From NCBI GenBank assembly GCA_023548195.1, contig JAJHZJ010000496.1, positions 5,329,001-5,393,000 of the forward strand: 64,000 nucleotides of DNA, read 5' to 3'. The notes beneath the pieces were generated by a model. The model saw only the letters and a program-made list of their open reading frames with translations. It searched no databases and was not told the DNA's origin. Below, piece by piece: positions 41,903 through 52,341 of the stretch; position 1 is the first letter of the stretch; the number at the start of each line of letters is the position of its first letter. Source of the stretch: Bettongia penicillata ogilbyi (lineage: Eukaryota > Chordata > Mammalia > Diprotodontia > Potoroidae). The translations under genes were made by a program, and so were the position numbers.

Positions 41903-42584
41903 CCTCTATGGATACTGCATTAATATTAGGTACAAAGTGTTCTGCCAATTTCCTCTTGAGCCCCATTCCCTAACACAAATCAAACACTTCCTATAGCTAT
42001 AAATGTGTGAACAGTAGATGTTTATATAAAATGGGAGAACCGCAAGGCAGTGACATTGGGAGAAAATTGTTAGTGCACTCTGAACTTCAAGAGAAATTGG
42101 TTTATTATTATGAAATAACAAAGTACTCTTAAGGCTAAAGTCTTTTTTGCCCTGCATCCACCTGGCACAAAGGTTTACTTCTGAGTTTTAAACCCATCTG
42201 AAGTAGGGTCTCTAATGGAAACCCTGAGAGTTACTTCCCAAATGGCAAAAACAGACATGCCTCTGATAAAGGGATTCATTAAAATATGGTCAGGATACAT
42301 GGGCTTGAGCAGTTTTCAATTATAAATTAAGAAGGAATTGTTTGCACCTGTAACGAGAGTTCAATTAAGTGATCTTGGAAAGAAGTAGAAGAAAATTAAA
42401 TATTGAATCCTTCATCAGTGGGTGTTTATCTTCAAGGGAAGAATGCATGAACTGGACAACAGGGATGTGGATTAAAAAGCAGCAGAACTGACCTATTTTC
42501 TTTTTAATTTCTTGCTACCAAGAATCTAAGTCATGTCCCTAACCTCGGTTTCCCTCTTCTCAAACAGACAAATATGTCCTTGCC
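41903..42584. other. Repeat-poor block, candidate conserved element
   Basis: No repeat family is recognised. The section 42,180-42,520 has homeodomain/NK-like motifs, for example CAATTAAGTG (42,362-42,371) and AATTATAAATTAAG near 42,318. No useful frame. Confidence 0.3.
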
Positions 42585-42618
42585 TACATACATACATACA
42601 TACATGTATATATACAAT
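42585..42618. repeat. (ACAT)n microsatellite
   Basis: About five CATA units, then TATA-rich text. Confidence 0.85.
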
Positions 42619-42714
42619 GCATATATAGAACTGGAATGCTATAAAATATTAAGTAAGAGTAGATGTTAAATGTTATGAGCTCATTGGAGACAGGCAAATT
42701 CATTTAATCATAAG

Positions 42715-43280
42715 AATCTATTGAGTGCCCACTAGAGGCTAGAGATAAAAATCAAGTAATCAATAAGGAATTAAGACCCTACTATGTGCCAGTACTGTTA
42801 CATACTAAGCATACAATGATGAAAGTGAAACTGTCCCTGCCCCACCATTCAGGAAAATCAATGTATACATAAATGTATAGAGATAAATACAACGTAAACA
42901 CATGATAATTTTTAGGGCCAGAACTTGTAGCTGGGGAAATGGAGAATTTGAAAGAGAGGTAGATTTAGGTGAGAAGATAATGAATTCTGTTTTGCACATG
43001 TTCAGTTTGAGATGTCTCTAGGATATCCAGTGGAAAGTGTTTGATGGATAGTTGGTGAGGCAGTGTGATAGATCAGGAAAGTGACAAGACCTGGGAATGT
43101 ATATCTTCCTTAAGATGACAACTGAAGACATATGATTTAATGAAATCAATTAAAAAGAAATTATATAGAGAGAAGGTGACCCAGGGCGGGGTGAAACCTT
43201 GCAGTATACCCAACTGTCAAGGGTCAGGACATAGGTGATGATACAGCAAATGCTATGAGAAGGAGCCCTAGACAGGTGTA
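42715..43280 (-). mobile_element. L2 3' region (antisense)
   Basis: GACCCTACTATGTGCCAGTA, GTGAAACTGTCCCTGCCCCA, TTGCACATGTTCAGTTTGAG, GTCTCTAGGATATCCAGTGG and TGACCCAGGGCGGGGTGAAA follow the reversed L2, apparently with an internal deletion compared with the 37 kb copy. Confidence 0.72.
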
Positions 43281-44428
43281 GTATGGCTTGGGTTGACTAA
43301 ATGTGGTGGACCATGTGATGAAATCACTGGTGTTAGTGTGGACTCCAAAATAAAAGTCTCAGAGCTGAGAGAGTTGGATGTCCCAGGCTTGGTCTTTGTC
43401 TAGAGGGTAACATGACAGACATGAAAAATAACAAGATGAGACTCAGCGTTCAGAAATAGATTGTATGACCACCCTGCCATCACTGTCCTTTCCTTTACCC
43501 TAAGTACCTCTCCAGAGATTATAGATCAGGCTTTTACTTTGGGGGCAAGGGACAGATATCACCCTGGTTTGTAATGGCTTATAGATAGTCTATAATTAAG
43601 GGAGTGATAGCCAGATCTGAAGCTTTGGTATCAAAAACTAGCTCTGAGCAACCAGAAATTCAGCCTGCAATATGCCCCAATCTTTCCAAGAGTTCATGGA
43701 GTCTTGAGCTATTCAGAATGGATTCTCACCAGTCATCTTGGCCATTCCTGATCAGATTGATAGAATACCCCCCTCCATATCTAATACACACTGGCATCGA
43801 GATTGTGTGGAATGGGGCACTGCTAAAACTATGCCCTTAAGAAGGTACAGTAAGTAAATAAGTCTTTATCTCTCTAGCTTCTACAACAATCACATTAACA
43901 ACAGAAATCTTAACACTGCTAAGCCTTGTTCACCCAACTGTATTCGCTTCAGGGGCTTCCTTCTCTGAAGGAGTCAATGGATTTGGTTTTGTGCCATGAA
44001 CATATACCACTCATGTTTCAGTCAATACAAATAGAATGTTGCCACGTCCATACACCCATTAGATAACATGAGTCATTTCAATCAATCAGATTTGCATTCA
44101 TAGAAGCTGTGGTACGTAGCTCAAGTGAAAGAAAAAACAGTGAGTATAACATGGAAAACAGCAGCATAATTTTAAAAGTCAAACAGTTAAAACAAATCTA
44201 GTTTGTTGGACTAAAATGGCCCTGATTCAACAGCAGATAATAGGCAAACTCACAAGGAAAACAAGGTACCTAATGATTGGGTGTATTTTAAAACCTGCTT
44301 TTCATGACAATTAAGTCTGATCATTTCCATGGCAGACTTCTCCTTTCATTATCCGTTATTGTTCTAAGGACAACTCAAAGGTTTAAAGTTCCCAAGTATA
44401 GCCTCTATGATTCAAGTTCTTCCAGGGA
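43281..44428. other. Long stretch with nothing recognised
   Basis: No repeat family is recognised over about 1.1 kb. The 78-residue plus frame at 43,604-43,840 has no family signature. Confidence 0.4.
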
Positions 44429-44429
44429 G

Positions 44430-44562
44430 TTGTGGTAGGAAGTCAAAGCCCAGCCCTTTCACTGCTAAGCTGAATAATATTGGACAAGCAACTTAGCCTT
44501 TATATTCCTTATTATGTTTCATATATAAAATGAAAGGGTTGGCCCAGTTCAAGGAATTTTAA
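44430..44562 (+). mobile_element. MIR3-type SINE
   Basis: GTAGGAAGTCAAAGCCCAGC, GACAAGCAACTTAGCCTTTA and ATGAAAGGGTTGGCCCAGTT are worn MIR3. Confidence 0.65.
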
Positions 44563-44743
44563 CCTAGCATCCACAGAGCTCCAAGGGGCTGTATATGGTT
44601 AGATTTAAGAAAATACATGATCCTGGCTGAGAGAAATGCACTTTTTTTCACCAACCTCTAACTTAAATCTAGAATTTACTTCAGTTATTTCTGAGAAGGG
44701 AGGGGTTCACGAGCTTCACCAAAGTACCCAAAGTACCTTCAAG

Positions 44744-44802
44744 ACACACACACACACACACACTCACACACACTCACACTCACTCACACTCACATATATA
44801 CA
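44744..44802. repeat. (CA)n / CACT microsatellite
   Basis: CACACACA with regular CTCACA variants, then CATATATACATG. A MIR3-like tail (CTAGATAATCTCAAGGATTC) follows at 44,820-44,850. Confidence 0.93.
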
Positions 44803-45374
44803 TGGTTGAACCCCTAGCCTAGATAATCTCAAGGATTCCTTCTACCTCTAATAATAGATGAGTCTTTCAATTTATGAGTTAGAAACTATTCATAATTGGT
44901 AACTCTGTGTTACTATTTTGCCATTCTTACAATTGTCCCAGGACCACCCACTTTTTGTAAAAGTAGTCCTAGGGGTTAGTTTTTAATTGCTACTTTAAGA
45001 TCTGAGGAAAAAAAATCACTGAAATGTCCCAGTATGTTATTAATATGTAACTTATCACCTCTTTATCATTGAGAGTCACAAAGCTGCCTGCCATCACTGC
45101 AGAGAAGGCTGCAAAGATTCATGGATTATTCTGGCTTCCTGTGGGTTTATACAATTATAGAGAGAAACTGTCCAGAGTGAAGACAAGCATTCCTAGGAGG
45201 CTAGGATCTATGGCTGCCAAGCTCTCTCTCATGGGCACACAAGCCTATAACCAAGCACAGATCTTTAGCCAAAACCTCATACCAACCACGCTGTTGAGAC
45301 ACTTAAGGAGACCTCATAAAAATGAAAATTTACAGCGATCCCTGATGATTTTGACTAAGAGGAATACTGTAGCA
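44803..45374. other. Mostly unassigned sequence
   Basis: The 107-residue plus frame at 45,069-45,392 has no recognisable domain, and no splice or promoter context that I can support. Nothing else is recognised. Confidence 0.4.
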
Positions 45375-45530
45375 GAAAAAACAGTGGGATAGTCCAAAGA
45401 ACACTTTGGAGACAACAAGCTTTGGTTCAAATTCCAGAGTTGGTATTGACTTCTCTGTGAACTTGGGCAAGGTCAAGTTCTCATGTGGATAATGAAAGTG
45501 ACCAGTGTTGGCCTCTGTGAAGAGGACAGT
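45375..45530 (+). mobile_element. MIR-type SINE
   Basis: GAACACTTTGGAGACAACAA, GCTTTGGTTCAAATTCCAGA and GAACTTGGGCAAGGTCAAGT are a worn MIR. Confidence 0.65.
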
Positions 45531-45789
45531 ATACCCATCTTCTAATTTTCATAGGGAAGGTGGGGAATGATGGGAATGGAATATTGTACATGTTCTCAGA
45601 CATAATTACTCCACCACTTGGTTTTGCCTAGTTTCCCTCCATCCTTTGTTTTAGGAAAAAGGTGAATAGGAGAATAATCTACCCAGAAATTATTGTAATG
45701 TAAAGACAAATCATATTGATAAGACTTCAAAAACTAAAATAAAATAAAGGTAGAGTACTCATTCACTATGCTGTAAAATTATGCATTAG

Positions 45790-45885
45790 CATATATGTAT
45801 ATATGTGTTTCTAATATTTATGAACATATATACAACATATTGCATATGTAATATATATACATGTATGTATACATACATGTCTGCA
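45790..45885. repeat. TA/TG/CATA-rich microsatellite
   Basis: Interrupted TATATG, ATATATAC and GTATGTATACAT text. Confidence 0.8.
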
Positions 45886-45904
45886 TGCCTTCCTGTTTTG
45901 GAGA

Positions 45905-46104
45905 GAGAACCTGGAGTAGATGAAAGAGAATTGTACTTAAAGGCAGAGAGATGTGAGTTTAATTCACACTTCTGAGGTCCACAGGCTGTGGGACCCTAGT
46001 GCTTCAGGTAGCTCAGAGGATTAACTCCTGAGATGTCTGTCTGCAAGGAGATCTCTACACTGATGAATCTAAACATACCATCTCCTCATTGGAATGAAGG
46101 TTGT
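45905..46104 (+). mobile_element. THER1/MIR-type SINE
   Basis: AAAGGCAGAGAGATGTGAGT, TTAATTCACACTTCTGAGGT and GTGGGACCCTAGTGCTTCAG, then AGGAGATCTCTACACTGATG, fit the sense order of the SINE seen reversed at 37.2-37.4 kb. Confidence 0.55.
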
Positions 46105-46200
46105 TGGAGATCATGGATTTTCTCATCTTTGCTTTTGAATGTCTAGCTCCCACTTCAGTGCCTGCACAGAGTGGGTACTTTAATTCATGTCTGCCCAGTC
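46105..46200 (+). mobile_element. L2 3' end fragment
   Basis: AAGGTTGTTGGAGATCATGG, TCTTTGCTTTTGAATGTCTA and CAGTGCCTGCACAGAGTGGG are a sense L2 3' end. Confidence 0.6.
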
Positions 46201-46509
46201 CGGTGACCTGCCTTGACTGACTTCTAAGATCCCTTCCAATAACAATTCACATAACCCTCTGAATCACATTGAGAAAAGAGCAAAGTGTCTGCTTTCTATT
46301 TGTGTGAAGTTTCAGACAAGATCTCAGAAGAGAATAAAAAGTGGCAGGGAGATAAATCCAGGTTGATTAAGGATTTAAGAAAGTAGAGGTAGTTTTGAAA
46401 AACTAAAAAGTAATTGGAGAGGGCTGTGAAAAATTAGTATTCATACTGAAATGAGAAGTAAATAATTATAATGGCAGCAGCCTACACTTACATGGTACTC
46501 ATCTTGAAA
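46201..46509. other. Unassigned sequence
   Basis: Nothing is recognised. Confidence 0.45.
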
Positions 46510-46725
46510 GTATGAGGCAGCGTTGGTCAGTGGAAAGTAGGTTAGATTAGCAGTCAGAGGGCCAGGATACAAATCTGTCTCTGCCACTTATTACCTCTGT
46601 GACCTTGGTCAAGTCACTTCATGTCTGTAAGCCTTGATTTCTTCACCTGCAAAATGAGGGAATTGGACAAGATAGTCTCTGGGCTTCCTCCCAGTTTCAA
46701 ACATCCTATTATTTGAATCTGATGT
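46510..46725 (+). mobile_element. MIR3-type SINE, nearly complete
   Basis: CAGTGGAAAGTAGGTTAGAT, TCTGTCTCTGCCACTTATTA, CTGTGACCTTGGTCAAGTCA, CTTCACCTGCAAAATGAGGG and GGACAAGATAGTCTCTGGGC are in MIR3 order. One of the best preserved copies. Confidence 0.88.
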
Positions 46726-46764
46726 CTCCTTTCCTTTTGTGGGTTTGGGGGTAAGTCACAGCCT

Positions 46765-46848
46765 CTCATTTTTCTTATCTGTGAAATGAGAGGTTTGGAG
46801 TAGATGATCTCCAGATTCCATTCTAGTAGTAAGTTTGTGATCCTTTTA
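46765..46848 (+). mobile_element. MIR3-type SINE 3' half
   Basis: TTTTTCTTATCTGTGAAATG, GAGTAGATGATCTCCAGATT and CCATTCTAGTAG are the MIR3 3' half, directly after another MIR3. Confidence 0.75.
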
Positions 46849-46866
46849 TTGTACTAACATCTATTC

Positions 46867-47164
46867 CAGGGCTTCTTAAATTTTTTTCCACTGGTGACCC
46901 CTTTTCACAATTCAACACCCTTAGTTGGTTTTGCATGGCCTGAGGGCATGTACAGTGCAAAGTGTGCATGCTGTGTGTTCAGAACCAAGGTTGCAGTGAA
47001 GTTGCTCAATGAAACATTGGCAAGCGCTGCCAGAAACACCTCAGATTGATTACATGCTAGATTTTTAATTAATTTTTCATCATTATGCTTTCAGAAACTT
47101 TGTACTGTTGCCAAATTTTTCATGACCCCATATTCAGTCACAACCCACAGTTTAAGAAGCACTG
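46867..47164. mobile_element. hAT-type MITE, 298 bp, with terminal inverted repeats
   Basis: The left end CAGGGCTTCTTAAA matches the reverse complement of the right end (CAGTGCTTCTTAAA) with one difference. Immediately outside, ATCTATTC occurs on both sides (46,859-46,866 and 47,165-47,172), an exact 8-bp target duplication as hAT transposases make. The inside holds no open frame, so it is non-autonomous. TGACCCC/GACCCCA pieces recur near both ends, extending the imperfect inverted repeat. Confidence 0.9.
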
Positions 47165-47172
47165 ATCTATTC

Positions 47173-47985
47173 CATTAAGTATTAGGTTTATATAATGTGA
47201 CAACTACACTGAAAGAAATCTGTGCAAAAAAATAATTTAGAATTCATTCAAGTGCTTATTAAAGTGTCAAGTTAGTGTTAGGTATTACTATTTCACAGCT
47301 TTCCCAAGAAGAAAAATTTGGTCTACTTATTCTGAATTTGGATGTTTACTACACACAAAAAAACAGGCATGTGGCTACCAATATTTTTCAAGGTCCTCTG
47401 TAAAGCTATTTAGTTACTCATGGATCATTTTTGTTCTGTAAATCCCAAGTGTTAATGGATGCTCTCTCTCATCTTGGTGCTTAAGCCATTCTCATTTGTT
47501 ACAATTTGGAAACTGAGTTTGGAAATGATTTGATTTCATCCAGAGGGATGGGGATCTTGTTGTGTGTTGTTGTTTTCGCACAAAAAGAACCCCATGTGGC
47601 GGTGGAGAATCTCTTATTTGCTATGAGAATTGCATTCTTGTCCTTCATGGGGTCTCTGCTGAATTCAAAGGACATATTGCCATCACTCTGGCAGAAATGG
47701 AGCCATTTGTCTCAGAACATTACCCAGTAACCATTGGAAACCCAGACACATTCTGGTAGTCTGAACCCAGTTTTCATATTGAAATCATCCTAATGACAAG
47801 CTAGTTTCGAACGGAGGAACCAATCCACCTCTGTCAAGTTATTTTTTGTTTGCGGTTTTTTCTTTCTTGATTACAGAAAATTTCATTCTTTGTGATCCTC
47901 CTCCCCTTGACCTATGAATTTACTGCCCTCATTGAACCACTAAAAAGGAAATATGATTGAGTAATGATCGAAGTTTGGGCTTATA
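47173..47985. other. Repeat-poor block, candidate conserved element
   Basis: No repeat family is recognised. Within it, 47,490-47,830 is GC-balanced with a few CpGs (GTTTTCGCACAAAA, ATGTGGCGGTGG, TTTCGAACGG). Overlapping 74- and 65-residue plus frames (47,506-47,759) have no domain features. Confidence 0.35.
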
Positions 47986-47989
47986 CTTC

Positions 47990-48105
47990 TCCCCAAAGCA
48001 AAGTCTACTCCTTTTCCCCGTCTTACCTTTGCCTTGTATATCCAATGCTTAGCAAAATGTCTGAAATAGAGTAGGCAAATAGAAATTACTTATTGGTTGT
48101 TTATC
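47990..48105 (+). mobile_element. L2 3' end fragment
   Basis: CTTTGCCTTGTATATCCAAT, GCTTAGCAAAATGTCTGAAA and TAGAGTAGGCAAATAGAAAT are a sense L2 3' end. Confidence 0.72.
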
Positions 48106-48544
48106 ATCATTTCTCTGGCTTCTTACCCATTTACCTCACAATTTATCTTCCTTCTCCATCAAAGTTCACAGATTTCTTACTGCCCTTGGGCATCGGCCAG
48201 AGAAAGCTCATGGCTCTGCCATCAGAGAGGATTTGACCATCCTTCATGCTCTCAACTACTTGAAAATTAAGGACTGGCATATGCACCCCCACACCCTCAT
48301 GGATTGCTAAGAATTCCCAAATGGAAAGGGAAGCAGGAATGGGTTACCTCTAATGGACAATTTGGTAAAGAGAGCTTGTGTGAAGAGAAGGAAAATCAGA
48401 GATCCCAAACTCTGAACCTAGTTTGATTGCAATTAATGAGATTCCCTCCAGTATTCGTGAGATTGCTTGTCATTTATCCATGTTTGCACATGCGAGTTTG
48501 CAGATTGTTCTTTCTCATTGCAACATAAATACTGAAGCTCATTT
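48106..48544. other. Unassigned sequence
   Basis: Nothing is recognised. Confidence 0.45.
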
Positions 48545-48605
48545 TTTTGCAGTGCTTAGTACTGTACTTGACATACTGTAAGCTTTTAATAAGTTTATTG
48601 ACCAG
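48545..48605 (+). mobile_element. L2 3' terminal fragment
   Basis: GCAGTGCTTAGTACTGTACT, TGACATACTGTAAGCTTTTA and ATAAGTTTATTG are the last part of L2. Confidence 0.65.
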
Positions 48606-48609
48606 CACA

Positions 48610-48948
48610 CCTAAAATTCATTTTTCTTTCCCCTTCCCTTGCTTTCTCATCCTCCTTCCCCTGTGTCTCCTTCCCTCTTTCCTTTCTTCTATCTCTTTCT
48701 TTCTCTTTCTTTTCTTTCACCCTTCCTTTCATTCTTTCTAGTATTTTTTCTCTTTCTCTCCCTTCCTTCTTTTGTTCCTTCCTCCCTTGCTCCTCCTTTC
48801 CTTCTTTCCTTCCTCTCATCCTATTGTCCTTTCTTTTTTCCTTCTTTATCTTTCTCCTTTTCTCCCTCTCTTTCTCTCCCTTCCTTCTTCCCCCCATTCC
48901 CTCCCTTCTTCCTTCCTTTTTCTTTTCTTTCTTTCCTCCCCTACCTCC
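48610..48948. repeat. CT-rich polypyrimidine tract (CTTT/CCTT)
   Basis: About 340 bp of irregular CTTT, CCTT and TCTC text. Long frames on both strands here are artefacts of it. Confidence 0.95.
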
Positions 48949-49159
48949 AAGTGTAACAGATTATGCTTATTACTAACTATGACTTCTTGATAACCAGTGG
49001 CTGCTGACACAGTTTTAGAAAGAGAGGGCCCTAGAAACTGTCATGTCTCTAATAGTAGTCCCTTTCAACGGGAGTGGACACACTCATGTTTTGCTTAAAT
49101 GAAATCAAATGTGAATATATATGTATACATAGCACATTATACAATGCTCTATTTCAAAT

Positions 49160-49425
49160 TCAGTTCAATCCAATTCAGCACACAGTTATCAAGGCCCTGA
49201 TAAGTCACTGGAGACACAGAGACAGAAAGAAACAACTGTCACTGCCCTCAAGATCTTTGCGTTCTACTGGATGATTCAAAGTTGGTAAATAACAAAGCAA
49301 ATAAACTGAATTAAAGAGGGAAGAAATAGGTGTGGAGTAGAGAAATTAGGAAGGGCTTGATATAAGAGGGAGCACATGAGTTGAGCCTAGAATTGAGAGG
49401 TTCTAAAAGGGGGAGGTAAGCAGAC
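49160..49425 (-). mobile_element. L2 3' end (antisense)
   Basis: CACAGTTATCAAGGCCCTGA, CACTGCCCTCAAGATCTTTG, CGTTCTACTGGATGATTCAA and GAGCACATGAGTTGAGCCTA are the reversed L2 3' end. Confidence 0.72.
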
Positions 49426-49479
49426 AACTCAATCAGCTGCTATTTTCTGTTATTTATTTTTATGATCATAGCTCTAGAA

Positions 49480-49652
49480 CTGCAGAGATTTCAACTGATC
49501 CCTCAGTTGGCCCAACCCTTTCATTTTACAGAAGAGGAAACAGATTCAGAGAATTGTAAACTAGCTCAGAGGTCATCTTGCTATGTCTTCTCCTCTTATA
49601 GATGAGAAAACGGAGATGGAGAAAGGCTAAATAATCTACCTGTAGTCACAAA
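49480..49652 (-). mobile_element. MIR3-type SINE fragments (antisense)
   Basis: GGCCCAACCCTTTCATTTTA, CAGAAGAGGAAACAGATTCA, AGATGAGAAAACGGAGATGG and CTGTAGTCACAAAGCTAG are reversed MIR3. The core occurs twice, so there are two copies or an internal duplication. Confidence 0.68.
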
Positions 49653-49697
49653 GCTAGAGAGAGTGAGACAGAGAAAGAGAGACAGAGACAGACAGAG
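49653..49697. repeat. (GAGACA)n short tract
   Basis: GAGAGAGTGAGACAGAGAAA and GACAGAGACAGACAGA replace the expected SINE head. Confidence 0.85.
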
Positions 49698-49864
49698 AAC
49701 CAGCTGTGTGACCCTGGGTGAGTCACTTAACCCTGTTTGCCTTATTTTCCTCATCTGTTAAAATGATCTGAATAAGGAAATGGCAAAACTCAGTATCTTT
49801 GCCAAGAAAACCCCAAAACAGGTCAGGAAAGTTGAACACAGCTGAAATGACTGAACGAAAACAA
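49698..49864 (+). mobile_element. Marsupial tRNA-head SINE, 5' truncated
   Basis: CCAGCTGTGTGACCCTGGGT, CTTAACCCTGTTTGCCTTAT, GAAATGGCAAAACTCAGTAT and TTGCCAAGAAAACCCCAAAA are the SINE body. The head is missing. Confidence 0.9.
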
Positions 49865-49884
49865 AGAATACAGGTAAACTGCTT

Positions 49885-50028
49885 AAATAACCTTCACTTT
49901 CCTTATGTATATAATAGAGATAATAATACCTCACAGAATTGTCCTGATAATCAAACGAGAGAGATATTCCTAAAGAACATGGAAAATCTTAAAACGCTCT
50001 TAAAAAGCCAGATATTACAATAAGGATT
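49885..50028 (+). mobile_element. MIR-type SINE 3' half
   Basis: AATAGAGATAATAATACCTC, ACAGAATTGTCCTGATAATC and ACGCTCTTAAAAAGCCAGAT are MIR 3' text. Confidence 0.65.
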
Positions 50029-50339
50029 TAACTTCAGACATTCACTCTTCTAATGCTTAAGGATTTTATGAATGATGATGGCTACTTACTTAAAGGCAAA
50101 TTGATTAATTAATCAAAAATCCCTAGGAGTGTCTCAAATTGCTAACAGATTGACAGTTCTTTGGTGGAGACCTCCTCCACCAATTGAATTCTAGGTAAGA
50201 ATGAGAATTTATGTTGGATGTAATAGAAAATGTCATTTGGAGTTTTTGCACACAAGCATAAAAGAGTTTTCTTCCCAAAAATTATATATTATTTTATATC
50301 TATTTGCCTGCCCTGCTCCCTATGCAGGTATCTATGAAC
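50029..50339. other. Unassigned sequence
   Basis: Nothing is recognised. Confidence 0.45.
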
Positions 50340-50490
50340 ATGTCCATCTTCCCTAATGGAATGAAATAGAAGCTTCCTCCTTGAGGGTAGAGACTGTCTT
50401 TGTTTTTGTTATCATGCCCCCAGAACCTAGTAAACTGCTTGGCAGTCACTGGATACTTAGTAAGTTTACTTGTTGATGGACTGAAATACA
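50340..50490 (+). mobile_element. L2 3' end
   Basis: CTTCCTCCTTGAGGGTAGAG, ATCATGCCCCCAGAACCTAG, GCTTGGCAGTCACTGGATAC and TTAGTAAGTTTACTTGTTGA are the sense L2 3' end. Confidence 0.8.
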
Positions 50491-50624
50491 TTAAACAATT
50501 TCCAAATGGAAAGAAGGGAGAGGAAGATAGGAATCTAGAGTTTGTCCAAAATCTAAAAAAGAATAGCTAAGTTGGGTATCTCTGTGGACACCTAGGCTGA
50601 GCTTTCATGGGCAGCCAATAAATC

Positions 50625-50762
50625 TACCCATCAATCAGTCAGACAGTCAATCAATCAAAAAGCACTTCCCATGAGCCAGATCCTGTGCTAGCAATGGGGA
50701 TGGGAATAGAGTAAAACTATCCTCAATCAAATGACAACATGGAGTATACTTAGGCACTGAGG
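50625..50762 (-). mobile_element. L2 3' end (antisense)
   Basis: AATCAATCAAAAAGCACTTC, CCATGAGCCAGATCCTGTGC and TAGCAATGGGGATGGGAATA are the reversed L2 3' end. Confidence 0.78.
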
Positions 50763-51030
50763 TGGGAGCTGGGCAGAGTTTGGAGCAGGAAGGGAGAAAA
50801 GCAAAGTTAGGGGATTATGTAGAAGACCAGTCCTTTCCTTTAGGCCTATTGCATCGCTCACCAGCACTGACCTCTACTTGATGTACACTACTCTGAAATA
50901 CTCTGTAGTAATCTAAAAAGAGTAGTTCTTTGATGAGGTTTCCAAAAATGCAGCCTTATTCTTCCTTCTTCCCTATACTTCTAAAAGGCTACAGTAGTGG
51001 TTCTTTTCTTAGGCTGTTTTAAATCTGTCA

Positions 51031-51033
<3 letters not shown>

Positions 51034-51103
<70 letters not shown>

Positions 51104-51170
51104 CCTCCCTTCTTCCTCCTTCCCTCCTTCCCTTCCTCCCTCCCTCCCTTCATTTCATTCTTTCTTTCAA
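51034..51170. repeat. (TC)n array and CCTT-rich tail
   Basis: About 34 uninterrupted TC units (51,034-51,101), then CCCTCCCTTCTTCC-type text. Confidence 0.97.
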
Positions 51171-51554
51171 AATATTAGATCATACCTAACCTTCCAACAT
51201 TACTTGAGTGACTCAAAATGCCTTGCTGGTTCTAAAATTTGGGTTTTTTAAAAATATATTTCAGTCATTTTTATAGAACCAATGGAATTTCCCATCTTGT
51301 CTTTCTGTTTCTTTTGCTTATACAGCTATTTTATTATAATCTGAGGAAGTAAAGGCTATTAGAGGAATATGTACTTAGTTTTATTACCTTAGGAACTTTA
51401 ACAGGCTCATAGCATCACAGCTTAAAAGTAAGAAGAGGCCACTAAGTACAACCTTGTCATTTAGAGGGTGTTTCTTTTAGACACCCTCCAATACCCTTCT
51501 ATGTAATGCTCAGAACTGCAGTATAGGTCTTCCATTGCATACATTATCATTTAA
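51171..51554. other. Mostly unassigned sequence
   Basis: A short reversed MIR3 end is possible at 51,408-51,470 (CATAGCATCACAGCTTAAAA). Nothing else is recognised. Confidence 0.4.
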
Positions 51555-51715
51555 CCCTTGAAAAATACATTAATCAAATGCCTGCTATGTACTAGGAACT
51601 GTCCTAGTGCTGAGAATACAATGGTAAAAACTGAAACCATGCTTGTCTTCAAGGAGCTTTTCCCTTTTATAAGGGAAGAGAGTGACAATACTTACACATA
51701 TAAGTAAATACCAAA
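51555..51715 (-). mobile_element. L2 3' end (antisense)
   Basis: AATGCCTGCTATGTACTAGG, AACTGTCCTAGTGCTGAGAA, CTTGTCTTCAAGGAGCTTTT are the reversed L2 3' end. Confidence 0.8.
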
Positions 51716-51919
51716 TATCACTATCATACTGAAGTCAAAGATTTCATCTTTTTTTTCTTTCTTCATATTCCCTTGGACACAGAAAAAAAGTGTTTTGAAC
51801 ATATAAGCACTTATTTCAAGAAGTTATAATTTCATTGATGTAGATTATATCCACACAATTGCTAGCAGTCGATCAATATGCATTTATTATAGTCCTAGTA
51901 TGACTCATAAATGGAATTG

Positions 51920-52132
51920 AAAGATCACAGAATTATAAATTTAGAGATGAAAGGGCCCTTCACAGCCAGCAAGAAGCCCTCATTCTGCAAATGAGAAAAC
52001 TAAGGGAGTGAGGAGGTAGCTGAATTGTTCAGGTTCACACAGCTAGACAGAACGAAAGGTAGGAGTTAAATCCAGGTATTCCTGACTCCAATTCCAGTAC
52101 TCCATCCACTGGTCCATGCCATTTCTATGGGT
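51920..52132 (-). mobile_element. MIR3-type SINE (antisense)
   Basis: GATCACAGAATTATAAATTT, GATGAAAGGGCCCTTCACAG, CAAATGAGAAAACTAAGGGA and TAAATCCAGGTATTCCTGAC are reversed MIR3, nearly complete. Confidence 0.85.
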
Positions 52133-52341
52133 TACTATGGCCCCAAATACCACTACTTTCTGCCTTACCTGCTGTTGATAAGCTTCTCTGAATTTTTCTG
52201 TCCTGGTACTTCTCAGGAGACATTACCTGGCCTATACTCAGAACATATCAACCAAGGTAGGAGCCGCTAGGTCATGACCTCCTCTAGCATGGCCTTCAAG
52301 AACCCAGGATCACCAACTTGCTTTCTTAAGGGGAGTTCTTT

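Noticed and set aside
45069..45392. 107-residue plus frame
   Set aside because: No recognisable domain, start context or neighbouring exon. It remains only a chance frame until tested by comparison.
48595..48990. 100-105-residue frames on both strands
   Set aside because: Produced by the CT-rich polypyrimidine tract.
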